DNA of 64,000 nucleotides. Source: SIG299 sp964632165 (lineage in GTDB: Bacteria > Bacillota > Clostridia > Lachnospirales > Lachnospiraceae). The notes beneath the pieces were generated by a model. The model was not told where the DNA came from, ran no database searches, and saw nothing but the letters and a program-made list of their open reading frames with translations. The position numbers were made by a program, and so were the translations under genes. Of the stretch, positions 17,431-26,796 are shown piece by piece. The stretch covers positions 1 through 64,000 of the forward strand of contig CAZWCZ010000005.1 of assembly GCA_964632165.1 (NCBI GenBank), in the 5' to 3' direction. Each line of letters opens with the position of its first letter. Position 1 is the stretch's first letter.

Positions 17431-18756
17431 ATGAGAATGTATGATTTGATCACAAAGAAAAAAGCAGGAGAACTCCTTTCTAAAGAAGAGATCACCTATA
17501 TTGTAAACGGTTTTACGGATGGAACAATTCCGGATTATCAGATGTCTGCATTTTTAATGGCAGTATGTTTAAAAGGGATGAACCTGCAGGAAACCATTGA
17601 TCTTACCATGGCAATGGTACATAGTGGGGATGTACTTGATCTGTCGCCGATCGAAGGGAAAAAAGCCGACAAACACAGTACGGGCGGTGTTGGCGATAAA
17701 ACTTCTCTTATTGTCGGTCCGATGGTAGCAGCCCTCGGGGTTCCGGTAGCAAAAATGTCTGGAAGAGGTCTTGGACATACCGGAGGAACGATTGACAAGC
17801 TGGAAAGTTTTCCGGGATTTTCGGTTGCTTTATCGGAACAGGAATTTTTTGATAATGTCAATCGTATGAAACTTGCAATTATTGGTCAGACGGCAAATCT
17901 TGCACCGGCAGATAAAAAGATTTATGCACTTCGTGATGTTACAGCTACAGTCAATAATTATTCTTTGATCGCTTCCAGCATTATGAGCAAAAAAATTGCT
18001 GCCGGATCAGATGTTATCGTATTGGATGTTAAAGTTGGAAGCGGCGCATTTATGAAAACAATGGAAGAAGCGGAAGAACTGGCTAAGGTCATGGTTCAGA
18101 TCGGAACCGGAGTAGGAAAGGAAACTTATGCGGTGCTGTCTGACATGGGACAGCCGCTTGGAAATTACGTAGGAAATGCATTAGAGGTAAAAGAGGCCAT
18201 TGCTACTTTAAGCGGTGAAGGGCCGGAAGACTTGTTGGAAGCATCAATCTCTCTTGCTACGTATATGCTTCTTGGTGCAGGGCGCACATCATCGGTAGAG
18301 GAAGCGGAAAAACTGTTAAGAACAGTAATCGCAGACGGAAGCGCATTGAAAAAACTGGCTGAGTTTGTAGAAGCACAGGGCGGAGACGCTTCTTATGTGT
18401 GGAATCCTGAAAAATTCCCTCGGACTGAGTTTGTCGAGGAAATGGTTTCACCGGAAGAAGGATATGTATCTGAAATTTTAACAGATGAGATCGGAATGGC
18501 TTCTTTGATTCTTGGAGGCGGAAGAGAAACTAAGGAAAGCGTTATTGATTATAGTGTTGGCGTTAAGATACGAAAAAAAGTTGGCGACTATGTCCGCAAG
18601 GGAGAATCACTTGCACGCTTATATGCAAATGATGTTGCAAAGCTGAATACTGCAGCACCGAGACTGTTGAACGCCTATAAACTGAGTAAAGAGCATGTGG
18701 CAGCACCAAAGCACGTGCTTGGCATTGTAACTAAGGATGGAGTCACAAGATTTTGA
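17431..18756 (+). CDS. pdp: Pyrimidine-nucleoside phosphorylase
   Basis: Cleaves thymidine, uridine and deoxyuridine with phosphate to free base and (deoxy)ribose-1-phosphate. The 441-residue protein holds the family signature KHSTGGVGDKTSL (phosphate binding) followed by MSGRGLGHTGGTIDKLES, the active-site loop, and KIAAGSDVIVLDVKVGSGAF. The C-terminal domain has the lipoyl-like fold usual in this family. GGGGGATGAG sits before the ATG at 17431; an in-frame ATG at 17422 is less well placed. With tdk it gives the cell a pyrimidine salvage route. It is followed by a strong terminator. Confidence 0.96.
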   Translation: MRMYDLITKKKAGELLSKEEITYIVNGFTDGTIPDYQMSAFLMAVCLKGMNLQETIDLTMAMVHSGDVLDLSPIEGKKADKHSTGGVGDKTSLIVGPMVAALGVPVAKMSGRGLGHTGGTIDKLESFPGFSVALSEQEFFDNVNRMKLAIIGQTANLAPADKKIYALRDVTATVNNYSLIASSIMSKKIAAGSDVIVLDVKVGSGAFMKTMEEAEELAKVMVQIGTGVGKETYAVLSDMGQPLGNYVGNALEVKEAIATLSGEGPEDLLEASISLATYMLLGAGRTSSVEEAEKLLRTVIADGSALKKLAEFVEAQGGDASYVWNPEKFPRTEFVEEMVSPEEGYVSEILTDEIGMASLILGGGRETKESVIDYSVGVKIRKKVGDYVRKGESLARLYANDVAKLNTAAPRLLNAYKLSKEHVAAPKHVLGIVTKDGVTRF

Positions 18757-18765
18757 TCCGTTGCT

Positions 18766-18794
18766 AAAAAAGAATCCTTCGGGATTCTTTTTTT
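18766..18794 (+). terminator. Terminator after pdp with TTCG tetraloop
   Basis: AAAAAAGAATCC (18766-18777), loop TTCG, GGATTCTTTTTT (18782-18793). A perfect 12-bp stem with T-rich ends on both strands. Confidence 0.92.
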
Positions 18795-18855
18795 AGTATA
18801 ATCCATACGTCAATCCCATATATATTTTTTAAAGATCTGCCTTTAAGGAGAACAT

Positions 18856-20148
18856 ATGAACATTCAGAAAAAAATCAGTATCGGGATGATACTCATTCTT
18901 TTTACGGCAGTACTACTCCGCCCGCCCGTATTTTGTTTTGCTGAGGAACTACAGATCCAGTCAAAAGCAGGGATTGTTATGGAATCTTCTACAGGTACCA
19001 TAATTTTTGAAAAGAATGCACATGAACTTTTACCTCCTGCCAGTATCACAAAAGTAATGACGCTTCTTCTTATTTATGAAACAATAGAAGCAGGGAAGCT
19101 TACTATGGATACGATTGTAACAACAAGCGAGCATGCCGCAGATATGGGCGGATCACAGGTTTATCTGGAGGCAGGAGAGGAACAGACTGTAGAAACATTG
19201 ATAAAATGCATTTGCATTTCCAGCGCAAACGATGCCTGTGTTGCAATGGCCGAACACATTGCCGGAACAGAAGAAGCATTTGTGGAACGGATGAACGAAA
19301 GAGCGAAAGAACTGGGTATGAACGACACTAATTTTGTAAACTGCTGTGGTCTGGACGCAGATGGACATGTATCAAGTGCTTATGATATTGCCATTATGTC
19401 AAGAGAATTGATGCGCAGCTTTCCGGAGATTACAAGATTTACGACAACATGGATGGATTCCATTGTGCATACGACAAGAAACGGAAGCAGCGAATTTGGT
19501 CTTACCAATACCAATAAACTGATCCGGCAATATGAGGGAATCACAGGATTAAAAACCGGTTCCACAGGAAAAGCCTTATACTGTCTGAGTGCGACAGCGA
19601 CAAGAAATGATATTGAAATGATCGCGGTGATCCTGGCAGCTCCTGATACGAAAACAAGATTCCGTGAAGCAGCAAATCTGCTGAACTATGGGTTTTCTCA
19701 GTGCAGAATATATCAAGATACCTATGACGACCTGGAACCGATTACCGTAAAAGTAGAAAAAAGTATGCAGAAAACAACTGAACTGGTCCCACAAGATGAA
19801 TTTCGGTATATTTCGGTTGGGAAAGAGGAGCTTAATGCGATAACAAGAGAAATTTCTTTATATGAACGGATTGTTGCTCCAATTGAGCAGGGAGAAGAAC
19901 TTGGGATGATCCTGTATCGGTTAGATGGCAGAGAAATCGGCAGGGTTCCACTTGTATCAAAGGAGAAAATTGTAAAATCAGGGTACGCAGATTACATAAA
20001 AGAACTACTTAAATTATTGACAGAAAAACCGGAAGAAGGTATAGTAATAGGAGATACTAATTTAGAAGACGGAACAGAAAAGATAGGGAAAGAACATGGA
20101 ATATATCGTTATTCTGATAGTTATTGTCATACTTTGGCTGCTATATGA
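18856..20148 (+). CDS. dacF: D-alanyl-D-alanine carboxypeptidase (DacF/DacB type)
   Basis: A 430-residue exported low-molecular-weight penicillin-binding protein that trims the terminal D-Ala of peptidoglycan stem peptides. A signal peptide (to about residue 29, ending CFAEE) precedes the peptidase S11 domain with SITK (Ser63), SAN (about 123-125) and KTG (about 233-235). A C-terminal beta domain (PBP5_C-like, about 295-370) follows. AAGGAG precedes the ATG at 18856. The 3' end runs 53 bases into the next gene, so they are co-transcribed. A second S11 enzyme lies at 47.4 kb in the rod-shape cluster. Confidence 0.94.
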   Translation: MNIQKKISIGMILILFTAVLLRPPVFCFAEELQIQSKAGIVMESSTGTIIFEKNAHELLPPASITKVMTLLLIYETIEAGKLTMDTIVTTSEHAADMGGSQVYLEAGEEQTVETLIKCICISSANDACVAMAEHIAGTEEAFVERMNERAKELGMNDTNFVNCCGLDADGHVSSAYDIAIMSRELMRSFPEITRFTTTWMDSIVHTTRNGSSEFGLTNTNKLIRQYEGITGLKTGSTGKALYCLSATATRNDIEMIAVILAAPDTKTRFREAANLLNYGFSQCRIYQDTYDDLEPITVKVEKSMQKTTELVPQDEFRYISVGKEELNAITREISLYERIVAPIEQGEELGMILYRLDGREIGRVPLVSKEKIVKSGYADYIKELLKLLTEKPEEGIVIGDTNLEDGTEKIGKEHGIYRYSDSYCHTLAAI

Positions 20149-20944
20149 GCAAATTGAGCATACCTGGATCCAGCACAATACTACATCTGTAGAACTTCAA
20201 AAGAACACAATTGCTTCCAGTCTGAAAATTGTTTTGATCACCGATCTGCACAACAACCGGAAAAACTGGAAGAAGCTCAGAAAAAAAGTGACTGAATTTT
20301 CACCGGATCTGATATTTTTATCGGGCGATATGGTAAATAAACACAGTAAGGATCAGAAAAACGTCATTCGTTTTTTTTATGAAATCTGCGATATTGCACC
20401 TATGTATTATTCGTTGGGAAATCATGAAGAATTTCTTCGAAAAAATAAAAAAGCGGTTTGGGATCATTACATGGAACAACTTCCACAAGGGGTAATACTT
20501 TTAGACAATGCTTCCGTAAAAACCAGCATTCGTTCTGAGAATATTTGGATTTCCGGGATTTCTCTCCCTTTGAATTTTTACAAAAAAGGAGCACTTTGGA
20601 TGCACCCTGAAGAACTTCCGGAACTTCCGGATACATCAGATGTGATTCATCTTTTACTCGCTCATCATCCCGAATATATGGATCTTTATGAGATCTATCG
20701 TCCGGACATGGTTTTTTCCGGGCATCTTCACGGCGGTCTCATACGTCTTCCTTTCGCTGGAGGTCTTCTGACACCGCGGCTTAGCAGATCGAAAGAAGAT
20801 GGCGGATGTTATGACCGCCCGTTTGGAAAGCTGTTTGTCAGCAGAGGAGCAGGCTCACACACTATTCCGTTGCGCTTTTTTAACCGTGCAGAGATCAACT
20901 ATATTTTTTTAGAAAATACGAAACAAAGAAGAATGGGAGAATGA
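20096..20944 (+). CDS. Membrane-anchored metallophosphoesterase (YkuE-like)
   Basis: A 282-residue protein with an N-terminal membrane segment (about residues 3-17) and a calcineurin-type phosphoesterase domain. The metal-binding motifs occur in order: DLHNN (D-x-H), SGDMV (GD), GNHEE (GNHE), AHHPEY and GHLHGG. This subfamily resembles YkuE/YaeI, implicated in hydrolysis of envelope phospholipids or UDP-diacylglucosamine, but the substrate cannot be assigned from sequence. It overlaps the dacF-like gene by 53 bases and has an ATGA overlap region with scpA, so it bridges the two. Confidence 0.88.
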   Translation: MEYIVILIVIVILWLLYEQIEHTWIQHNTTSVELQKNTIASSLKIVLITDLHNNRKNWKKLRKKVTEFSPDLIFLSGDMVNKHSKDQKNVIRFFYEICDIAPMYYSLGNHEEFLRKNKKAVWDHYMEQLPQGVILLDNASVKTSIRSENIWISGISLPLNFYKKGALWMHPEELPELPDTSDVIHLLLAHHPEYMDLYEIYRPDMVFSGHLHGGLIRLPFAGGLLTPRLSRSKEDGGCYDRPFGKLFVSRGAGSHTIPLRFFNRAEINYIFLENTKQRRMGE

Positions 20945-20946
20945 TT

Positions 20947-21723
20947 ATGGGAATTCCGGTAAAGTTGGAAGCATTTGAAGGTCCTTTGGATCTTTTGCTC
21001 CATCTGATTGATAAAAATAAGATCAATATCTATGATATTCCGATCGCCTTGATTACCGAACAGTATATGGAATATCTGCAGGCAATGGAAAAGCAGGATA
21101 TGGATAACATGAGTGAATTTCTTGTAATGGCTGCAACTCTGCTAAAGATCAAGTCACGCATGCTCCTTCCACAGGAAGCAAAAAAGGAAGAAGAAGCAGA
21201 AGATCCGCGTCAGGAACTGGTAGAACGGCTTTTGGAATATAAGATGTATAAATATATGTCTTTGGAATTAAAAGACCGCCATTTGGAAGCAGATCGGATG
21301 TTTTTTAAAAAGAGCACACTTCCACCGGAAGTTGCTGACTTTAAAGAAGAGGTCCCTTTGGAAGAACTGTTATCAGATATTACATTAAATAAGCTGAATG
21401 ATATTTTTTGCTCTGTAATAAAAAAGCAGGCAGATAAGATTGACCCTGTCCGAAGTAAATTCGGAAAGATAGAAAAAGAGGAAGTGAATCTTACTCAGAA
21501 AATGTTTTATGTCCAAAACTATGGACTGGCTCATAAAATCTTCAGTTTTCGGTGTCTTTTGGAGGCACAGTCAGATAAGATGGAAGTCATTGTTACTTTT
21601 CTTTGCATATTGGAACTGATAAAAATGGGGCGGATTCGCATTGCTCAGGAGGAAATCTTTGATGACATACAGATTGAGTATCTGGCAGATGATGTAATAG
21701 AAATTGATGAAGCACAAATGTAA
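20947..21723 (+). CDS. scpA: Segregation and condensation protein A
   Basis: The kleisin subunit of the SMC condensin, linking SMC heads with ScpB. At about 258 residues it shows the conserved N-terminal LEAFEGPLDLLLHLIDKNKI (SMC-neck-binding domain), a middle acidic linker (KKEEEAEDP) and a C-terminal winged-helix that binds the SMC cap. The ATG at 20947 has GGGAG at proper distance; ATG 20941 is in frame but too close to it. It is followed by scpB and then the SNF2 gene, all in one direction. Confidence 0.97.
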   Translation: MGIPVKLEAFEGPLDLLLHLIDKNKINIYDIPIALITEQYMEYLQAMEKQDMDNMSEFLVMAATLLKIKSRMLLPQEAKKEEEAEDPRQELVERLLEYKMYKYMSLELKDRHLEADRMFFKKSTLPPEVADFKEEVPLEELLSDITLNKLNDIFCSVIKKQADKIDPVRSKFGKIEKEEVNLTQKMFYVQNYGLAHKIFSFRCLLEAQSDKMEVIVTFLCILELIKMGRIRIAQEEIFDDIQIEYLADDVIEIDEAQM

Positions 21724-21748
21724 AAGGACAAAGGAAAGGGAAAAAGTA

Positions 21749-22324
21749 ATGAACAAAGAACTCCAGGAGCTGGAAGCACAGATAGAGGCTATTTTATTTA
21801 CTATGGGAGAGGCGGTTGAAGCAGAGCGTATTGCATTGGCTTTGGATCATGATGTTGATACGGTTAGAAGAGTGATCCGGAACATGATGGATCGTTATGA
21901 TGATGCAGATCGTGGGATCCAGATCATTGAATTGAATGATTCGTTTCAGATGTCAACGAAACAAAGTATGTATGAGGCGCTGATTAAAATCGCGCATGTA
22001 CCGAAAAAACATGTATTAACGGATGTTCTGCTTGAAACATTGTCAATCGTTGCATATAAACAGCCAATCACCAGGGCTGAGATTGAGTCGATCCGTGGAG
22101 TGAGTTGTGATCACGCGATCAATAAACTCATTGAGTACCGTCTGATTGCCGAAGTGGGAAGGATGGAGTCACCCGGACGACCGATCCTTTTTGGAACGAC
22201 AGAAGATTTTTTGCGGAGTTTTGGTCTTGTTTCACTGGAAGAACTTCCGATTGTAAACCAGGATAAAGTAGAAGACTTTAAACTGGAAGCGGAGGAAGAA
22301 ATTCAGTTAAAACTGGACATCTGA
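21749..22324 (+). CDS. scpB: Segregation and condensation protein B
   Basis: A 191-residue double winged-helix protein that dimerises and binds the ScpA middle region in condensin. Conserved segments include EAILFTMGEAV at the start, LLETLSIVAYKQPITRAEIE and RMESPGRPILFGTTEDFLRS. The ATG at 21749 is preceded by AAGGAAAGGG; the frame is open 15 codons further upstream into the end of scpA but without a ribosome binding site. The gap to scpA is 25 bases. Co-expression with scpA is expected because the two act in one complex. Confidence 0.96.
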   Translation: MNKELQELEAQIEAILFTMGEAVEAERIALALDHDVDTVRRVIRNMMDRYDDADRGIQIIELNDSFQMSTKQSMYEALIKIAHVPKKHVLTDVLLETLSIVAYKQPITRAEIESIRGVSCDHAINKLIEYRLIAEVGRMESPGRPILFGTTEDFLRSFGLVSLEELPIVNQDKVEDFKLEAEEEIQLKLDI

Positions 22325-22359
22325 GGAATGAGCAGGAAACAGTATTCGGAGGATGAAAT

Positions 22360-25300
22360 ATGATACAGCTGACCAAGAACATGATACGGAATCTGGCATC
22401 CGGTGAAAAGGCATATACGCGTGGGTTACAGTACTTTCAAAACGGAAGAATCCAAAATGCGTCGTATTCCAAATCCGGAAAGCGTTATAAAATTATAGTC
22501 AAAGGCAATTATAACTATACGGTTCTGATAGAAGAGCAGGACGACGGGAACTTTTTATACAGCTGTAACTGCCCGGGAGCAATGAAAGAAAAAGGGGCGT
22601 GTAAACATGTCGTGGCAGCATTGCTGATGCTGTTGAAACATCAGGAACGCACGGAAGGAATGCTTCCGAAAAATGAAGAGGAACAAAGGGCGTATCGTGT
22701 GCTGGAATATTTTGATGCACAGGAATCCATACCGATGACAGGGGAAGTGTTTCGCATCGAGCCTGTGATCACACTGCCGTCCATGCTGAGGAATGACAAC
22801 GGAAAAGCTTATATTTCTTTAAGGGCAGGCAGTACCAAATTATATAAAGTCCAGAACCTGAAAAAGTTTTTAGAGGACTATATCCGCAGAGAAAACATTA
22901 TTCTTGGAAAAGAATTTCATTACATTGCCGGAGAAAGTGCTTTTGACCGCAATGCCAAAGCTATTCTTGATTTCCTGCTTGAAATATATGATGTTGCGGA
23001 ATTGGGAGGGAACAAAGAAGGCACACAGATTTTTTTCCGTGCTCAGGTGATGCTGTCAAAATTTTTGTTCATTAAATTTTTACGTCAGTTTGCAGGAACC
23101 TCTTTTCAGCTGGAGTTGTATCATAAGGTATACGAAGATGTAAAGTGTATTCCAAAGAATCCGGTAATGGAAATAGAACTTTTTACGGAAGACGATTCTA
23201 TCAGTCTGGATTATAAAGAAAAAGAGCCGGTGATCCCTGTTTCTGAAAACGGTGAAATCTTATATCGTGACGGATTTCTTTATTTGCCGGATAAACGGTT
23301 TTTAAAAAATTTTCTTCCTTTCTTTTATCATCTTGGGGAGGATAAAGAAGCATTGGTTTTCCGCGGGACTTATAAGCAGCGTTTTTTGGAATCTGTTTTA
23401 CCTAAACTTCACGGAACCATGGATATTCTTGTGCCGGAAGAACTGCAGGAAAGATATCTGTCACCGAATTTGAAAAAAGAGCTCTATTTTGACAGATACC
23501 AGAACTATATAAAGGCAGAAGTTTTTTTCTGTTACGATGCATATCGTTTTAATTCTTTTGAAAACCCTCAAAGCGGCGAATATATCATTCTTAGAAAAAG
23601 AGAAGAAGAAAATGAATTTTTAGCATTGTTGGAAAATTGGGGATTTGAACCGTACAGCGGATTTTATCTTCTGAAAGCAGACGCAGAGATCTATCATTTT
23701 CTGCAGGAAGGCATGGATGCTCTTATGGGACAGGCTGCGGTTTATCTGTCGGAATCTTTTAAGAGCATGCGTGCAAAGCGGAGCACTAATTTTTCTGCTA
23801 ATATCCGGATCTCTAATGACATTGATCTGTTGGAAATGGATGTCTCATACGGAGATATATCAAAAGATGAGCTGAAGCAATTATTCCGCGCCTATCGTTT
23901 AAAAAAGAAATTTTTCCGTCTGACGGACGGAAGTTTTATTGATATGGATGCCAATGAGATCAAGAAAATGGTTGGGATACTGGATGATTTAAATATTCCC
24001 GCAAAAGAATTGGAAAACAGTGACCGGTATCGGATCGCAAAAGGACTGGCATCTTATGCAGAAACTCTTATGTCAGAAGAACACATTGAACTGCAAAAGA
24101 GTGAAGAATTTACAAAATTACTGGACATAATTTCTCAGGCAGGGACAAAGGAGTATGATCTTCCGGAAGGAATCCATGTGGAACTTCGTCCTTATCAGAA
24201 AAACGGATATCAATGGCTTATGACACTGGCCGATCATCAATTGGGTGGTATATTGGCAGATGATATGGGTCTTGGTAAAACACTGCAGGCGATCGTCTAT
24301 ATAAAAGCAATGGCTGACCGGGAACCAGGAGCCTTATTCCTTGTGGTCTGCCCGTCTTCCCTTGTATATAACTGGATGGATGAATTTGAAAATTTTGCAC
24401 CGGATCTCCGATGCCGCATGGTAACAGGAACCCCGGAAGAACGTGCAGATGCCCTGCGGGATTGTTCTGATCTGGATGTTCTGATCACTTCGTATCCGCT
24501 GTTACGTCGTGATAGCCTTTTGTATGAAGAAAAGACATTTCATACCGTGTTTTTAGATGAAGCACAATTTATTAAAAATGCTGCTTCTTTAAACGCAAAA
24601 TCGGTAAAAGCACTGCATTCCCTGCATCGTTTTGCTTTGACCGGTACGCCGATAGAAAATTCTCTTTCGGAATTATGGTCTATCTTTGATTTTATCATGC
24701 CGTACTATCTGATGAGCTACTCAAAATTTTCTAAACGATATGAACGGCAGATATTAAAACTACAGGACGAAAAAGCTCTGCAGGATCTGAATCGGCGCAT
24801 ACGACCGTTTGTTATGCGGAGGATGAAGAAAGATGTCTTAAAGGAGCTTCCGGAAAAGGTAGAATCCAAATATATTACGGAATTGACTACAGAACAGAGA
24901 AAGCTATATCTTTCTTATCTGGAAATGTATCGTGGCGAATTTGTAACGGAATTTGAAACCGGTCGCTTTGCCAATACAAAATTCCAGATCCTTGCTGCAT
25001 TAACGCGCCTACGTCAGATCTGCTGCCATCCGGGAACATTTCTTGAAAATTACGAAGGGGAAAGCGGAAAATTAGAGCTGTTTTTGCAGATTTTACCGGA
25101 TCTGATCGCCAATAACCATCGGATACTTGTATTTTCACAGTTTACTTCCATGCTTGCGATAATAGAAAAATCTTTGAATGAATTGGGATATTCTTATTTT
25201 TGTTTAAAAGGAGAAACTAAACTGCAGGACAGAAACGATTATGTCAAACGCTTTAATTCCGGGGAAGGACAGGTTTTTCTGATCTCATTAAAGGCAGGTG

Positions 25301-25581
25301 GTACCGGGCTGAATCTGACCAGTGCAGATACGGTGATCCATTTTGATCCATGGTGGAATCCGGCAGTGGAAGAACAGGCTACGGATCGTGCACATCGTAT
25401 CGGACAGGAAAAATCAGTACAGGTCATGAAACTGATCACAAAAGGTACCATTGAGGAGAAGATTTATAAGCTGCAATTAAAGAAGAAAGAGTTATACGAT
25501 TCCGTGATTGATGCAAGAGAAGTATTTATCAATTCCCTGACGCAGGAAGAACTAAAGGAATTGTTTACGTTTGAAGATTAA
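22360..25581 (+). CDS. SWIM zinc finger SNF2 family helicase
   Basis: A 1073-residue DNA-dependent ATPase. An N-terminal SWIM zinc finger (CNC...CKHVVAALL, about residues 68-88) is followed by a long SNF2-associated region (about 130-590), then the two RecA-like lobes: motif I DDMGLGKT near 634, motif II LDEAQFI, motif III LTGTPIENS, and C-terminal GGTGLNLTSADTVIHFDPWW with motif VI ATDRAHRIGQ. Bacterial members of this type are thought to remodel protein-DNA complexes or RNA polymerase, but the exact role is unknown. CGGAGGATGAAAT precedes the start. It follows scpB by 35 bases and ends at a bidirectional terminator. Confidence 0.93.
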   Translation: MIQLTKNMIRNLASGEKAYTRGLQYFQNGRIQNASYSKSGKRYKIIVKGNYNYTVLIEEQDDGNFLYSCNCPGAMKEKGACKHVVAALLMLLKHQERTEGMLPKNEEEQRAYRVLEYFDAQESIPMTGEVFRIEPVITLPSMLRNDNGKAYISLRAGSTKLYKVQNLKKFLEDYIRRENIILGKEFHYIAGESAFDRNAKAILDFLLEIYDVAELGGNKEGTQIFFRAQVMLSKFLFIKFLRQFAGTSFQLELYHKVYEDVKCIPKNPVMEIELFTEDDSISLDYKEKEPVIPVSENGEILYRDGFLYLPDKRFLKNFLPFFYHLGEDKEALVFRGTYKQRFLESVLPKLHGTMDILVPEELQERYLSPNLKKELYFDRYQNYIKAEVFFCYDAYRFNSFENPQSGEYIILRKREEENEFLALLENWGFEPYSGFYLLKADAEIYHFLQEGMDALMGQAAVYLSESFKSMRAKRSTNFSANIRISNDIDLLEMDVSYGDISKDELKQLFRAYRLKKKFFRLTDGSFIDMDANEIKKMVGILDDLNIPAKELENSDRYRIAKGLASYAETLMSEEHIELQKSEEFTKLLDIISQAGTKEYDLPEGIHVELRPYQKNGYQWLMTLADHQLGGILADDMGLGKTLQAIVYIKAMADREPGALFLVVCPSSLVYNWMDEFENFAPDLRCRMVTGTPEERADALRDCSDLDVLITSYPLLRRDSLLYEEKTFHTVFLDEAQFIKNAASLNAKSVKALHSLHRFALTGTPIENSLSELWSIFDFIMPYYLMSYSKFSKRYERQILKLQDEKALQDLNRRIRPFVMRRMKKDVLKELPEKVESKYITELTTEQRKLYLSYLEMYRGEFVTEFETGRFANTKFQILAALTRLRQICCHPGTFLENYEGESGKLELFLQILPDLIANNHRILVFSQFTSMLAIIEKSLNELGYSYFCLKGETKLQDRNDYVKRFNSGEGQVFLISLKAGGTGLNLTSADTVIHFDPWWNPAVEEQATDRAHRIGQEKSVQVMKLITKGTIEEKIYKLQLKKKELYDSVIDAREVFINSLTQEELKELFTFED

Positions 25582-25596
25582 AATCACAGGCACACC

Positions 25597-25633
25597 AAAA
25601 GGCTCCACCCGAAATACCAGGGGGGAGCCTTTT
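25597..25633. terminator. Bidirectional terminator between the SNF2 gene and the zinc-ribbon gene
   Basis: AAAAGGCTCC (25597-25606) and GGAGCCTTTT (25624-25633) form a 10-bp stem, extended by CCC/GGG pairing in the loop. The genes on both sides converge here. T runs are only four long. Confidence 0.75.
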
Positions 25634-25650
25634 GAGATCTGTCATATTTT

Positions 25651-26475
25651 TCAGAACAATGATTCCAACGAATTATAATAATCTTCTATCAGGGCATCAA
25701 TATAGTTTTCTTCAGCTTCAGGAAATTGTGCAGTCAGAGATTCTTTCATGGATGCCGTCTGCTTGAAATAGAGCAGTTCATCTGTCATGCCATCTTCCTG
25801 CATCGATTTTAACGTATCGGATGAAAAGTTTTCTTTCAGATAATTAAGAATGGTATCCGTTTCACGTTCCTCGTCTTTTGCTTCTTCTAACAGTTTTCCG
25901 GTACTTCTGAGGGAAGAGATCCCGAGATATAAGAACACGGTTGCAGCGATCAGGATCACAACCAGGGACGGTGCTGATGCCATAAAAGTAATGATATCTA
26001 AAAAATTCAATGCCGCAAAACCAAACAGAAGTACAGAAAAAATAATAAGCATGATACCTGAAGAACGATATTCCTGATATCTGTCTTTCGCAGTAACATG
26101 AAGCTCTGTGGATGTAACTGCAGTTTCTTTTTCCGTGGCGTTTTCTTCCTTTTCAAGTTTTTCATCGTGCTTTGCATGATAGGACAGTACCGCCTGCGCT
26201 TCTAAAGTTGCTTTTTTTAACTCCTTTTCAGGCACATGTACAAAGTACATCATACTTCCGTTTTCGCCGGGTTCGGAAAATTCTTTTACATGGATCTCAC
26301 AATGTACCAGATAAGCAAGGATCTTGTTTTTTAATTCTTCATCATTTGTCTGATACAAAGGAACATATTCTTCTTCTGTCTTATCTGACAGAAATTCCAC
26401 CAGCTCCGTATCACAGTCCGGACAGATCTGTACTTCTTCTTGATATTCTTTTTTACATTTTGGACACCAGGACAT
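25651..26475 (-). CDS. Zinc-ribbon, DUF2007-like membrane protein of unknown function
   Basis: A 274-residue protein. Residues 1-24 form a zinc ribbon (CPKCKKEY...CPDCDTEL), followed by a DUF2007-like segment (about 35-95: VPLYQTNDEELKNKILAYLV, MMYFVHVPE), a charged linker rich in Glu/Lys/Thr, two membrane helices (about 139-162 and 168-190) and an acidic cytoplasmic tail. The domain reading is by pattern and moderate. GGAGGTTAAAT precedes the ATG at 26475, and a good promoter lies upstream. It is alone on the minus strand among plus-strand genes. Function is not known; I infer a membrane sensor or adaptor at most. Confidence 0.75.
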   Translation of the reverse strand: MSWCPKCKKEYQEEVQICPDCDTELVEFLSDKTEEEYVPLYQTNDEELKNKILAYLVHCEIHVKEFSEPGENGSMMYFVHVPEKELKKATLEAQAVLSYHAKHDEKLEKEENATEKETAVTSTELHVTAKDRYQEYRSSGIMLIIFSVLLFGFAALNFLDIITFMASAPSLVVILIAATVFLYLGISSLRSTGKLLEEAKDEERETDTILNYLKENFSSDTLKSMQEDGMTDELLYFKQTASMKESLTAQFPEAEENYIDALIEDYYNSLESLF

Positions 26476-26519
26476 ATTTAACCTCCAAATCGCATAGCTA
26501 TTTAATGAAATCTTATTTT

Positions 26520-26548
26520 ATTATACCTTGTATTTTTTTTGATTTCAA
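26520..26548 (-). promoter_or_regulatory. Promoter of the zinc-ribbon gene
   Basis: On the minus strand, TTGAAA (26548-26543), 17-bp spacer, TATAAT (26525-26520). It lies in the short gap shared with the divergent 50-residue gene. Confidence 0.75.
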
Positions 26549-26567
26549 TAGATTTTGGGAGGAACTT

Positions 26568-26720
26568 ATGGACAAGGATACAAAGTTAAAAATTTTATTA
26601 CTCGAAATATTGGTCTCTGTTATCCTTTGTATGGGATGTATTATTGCAAAAGCTGTTTTTAAACAGGATGCGTTTTTGGAAACGCTCTATAATTATCTGA
26701 TCACAGACATTGTGTTTTAA
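26568..26720 (+). CDS. 50-residue single-pass membrane protein, function unknown
   Basis: A short open frame with a good ribosome binding site (GGGAGGAAC, 26557-26565) before the ATG at 26568. It encodes a charged N-terminus (MDKDTKLK), one strongly hydrophobic helix (about residues 9-31, with two Cys in CMGC) and a short polar tail. It sits divergently next to the zinc-ribbon membrane gene. I do not recognise a family. The longer frame reaching upstream to 26172 is antisense to the zinc-ribbon gene and not believable. No strong promoter is visible for it. The end of the gene overlaps the -35 region of the next promoter. Confidence 0.6.
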   Translation: MDKDTKLKILLLEILVSVILCMGCIIAKAVFKQDAFLETLYNYLITDIVF

Positions 26721-26738
26721 GGCAGTTTGTGCTATAAT
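26710..26738 (+). promoter_or_regulatory. Promoter before the radical SAM operon
   Basis: TATAAT (26733-26738) with a weak -35 TTGTGT (26710-26715) at 17 bp, partly inside the end of the 50-residue gene. A small CTGCAT/ATGCAG hairpin follows. Confidence 0.55.
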
Positions 26739-26796
26739 CTGCATGGAAATGCAGATAGAATGCATAAATTGAACTAAGAATCAGGAGAGAAACAAC

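Noticed and set aside
26172..26567. Long N-terminal extension of the 50-residue membrane protein
   Set aside because: It is antisense to the zinc-ribbon gene; the ATG at 26568 has its own strong ribosome binding site.
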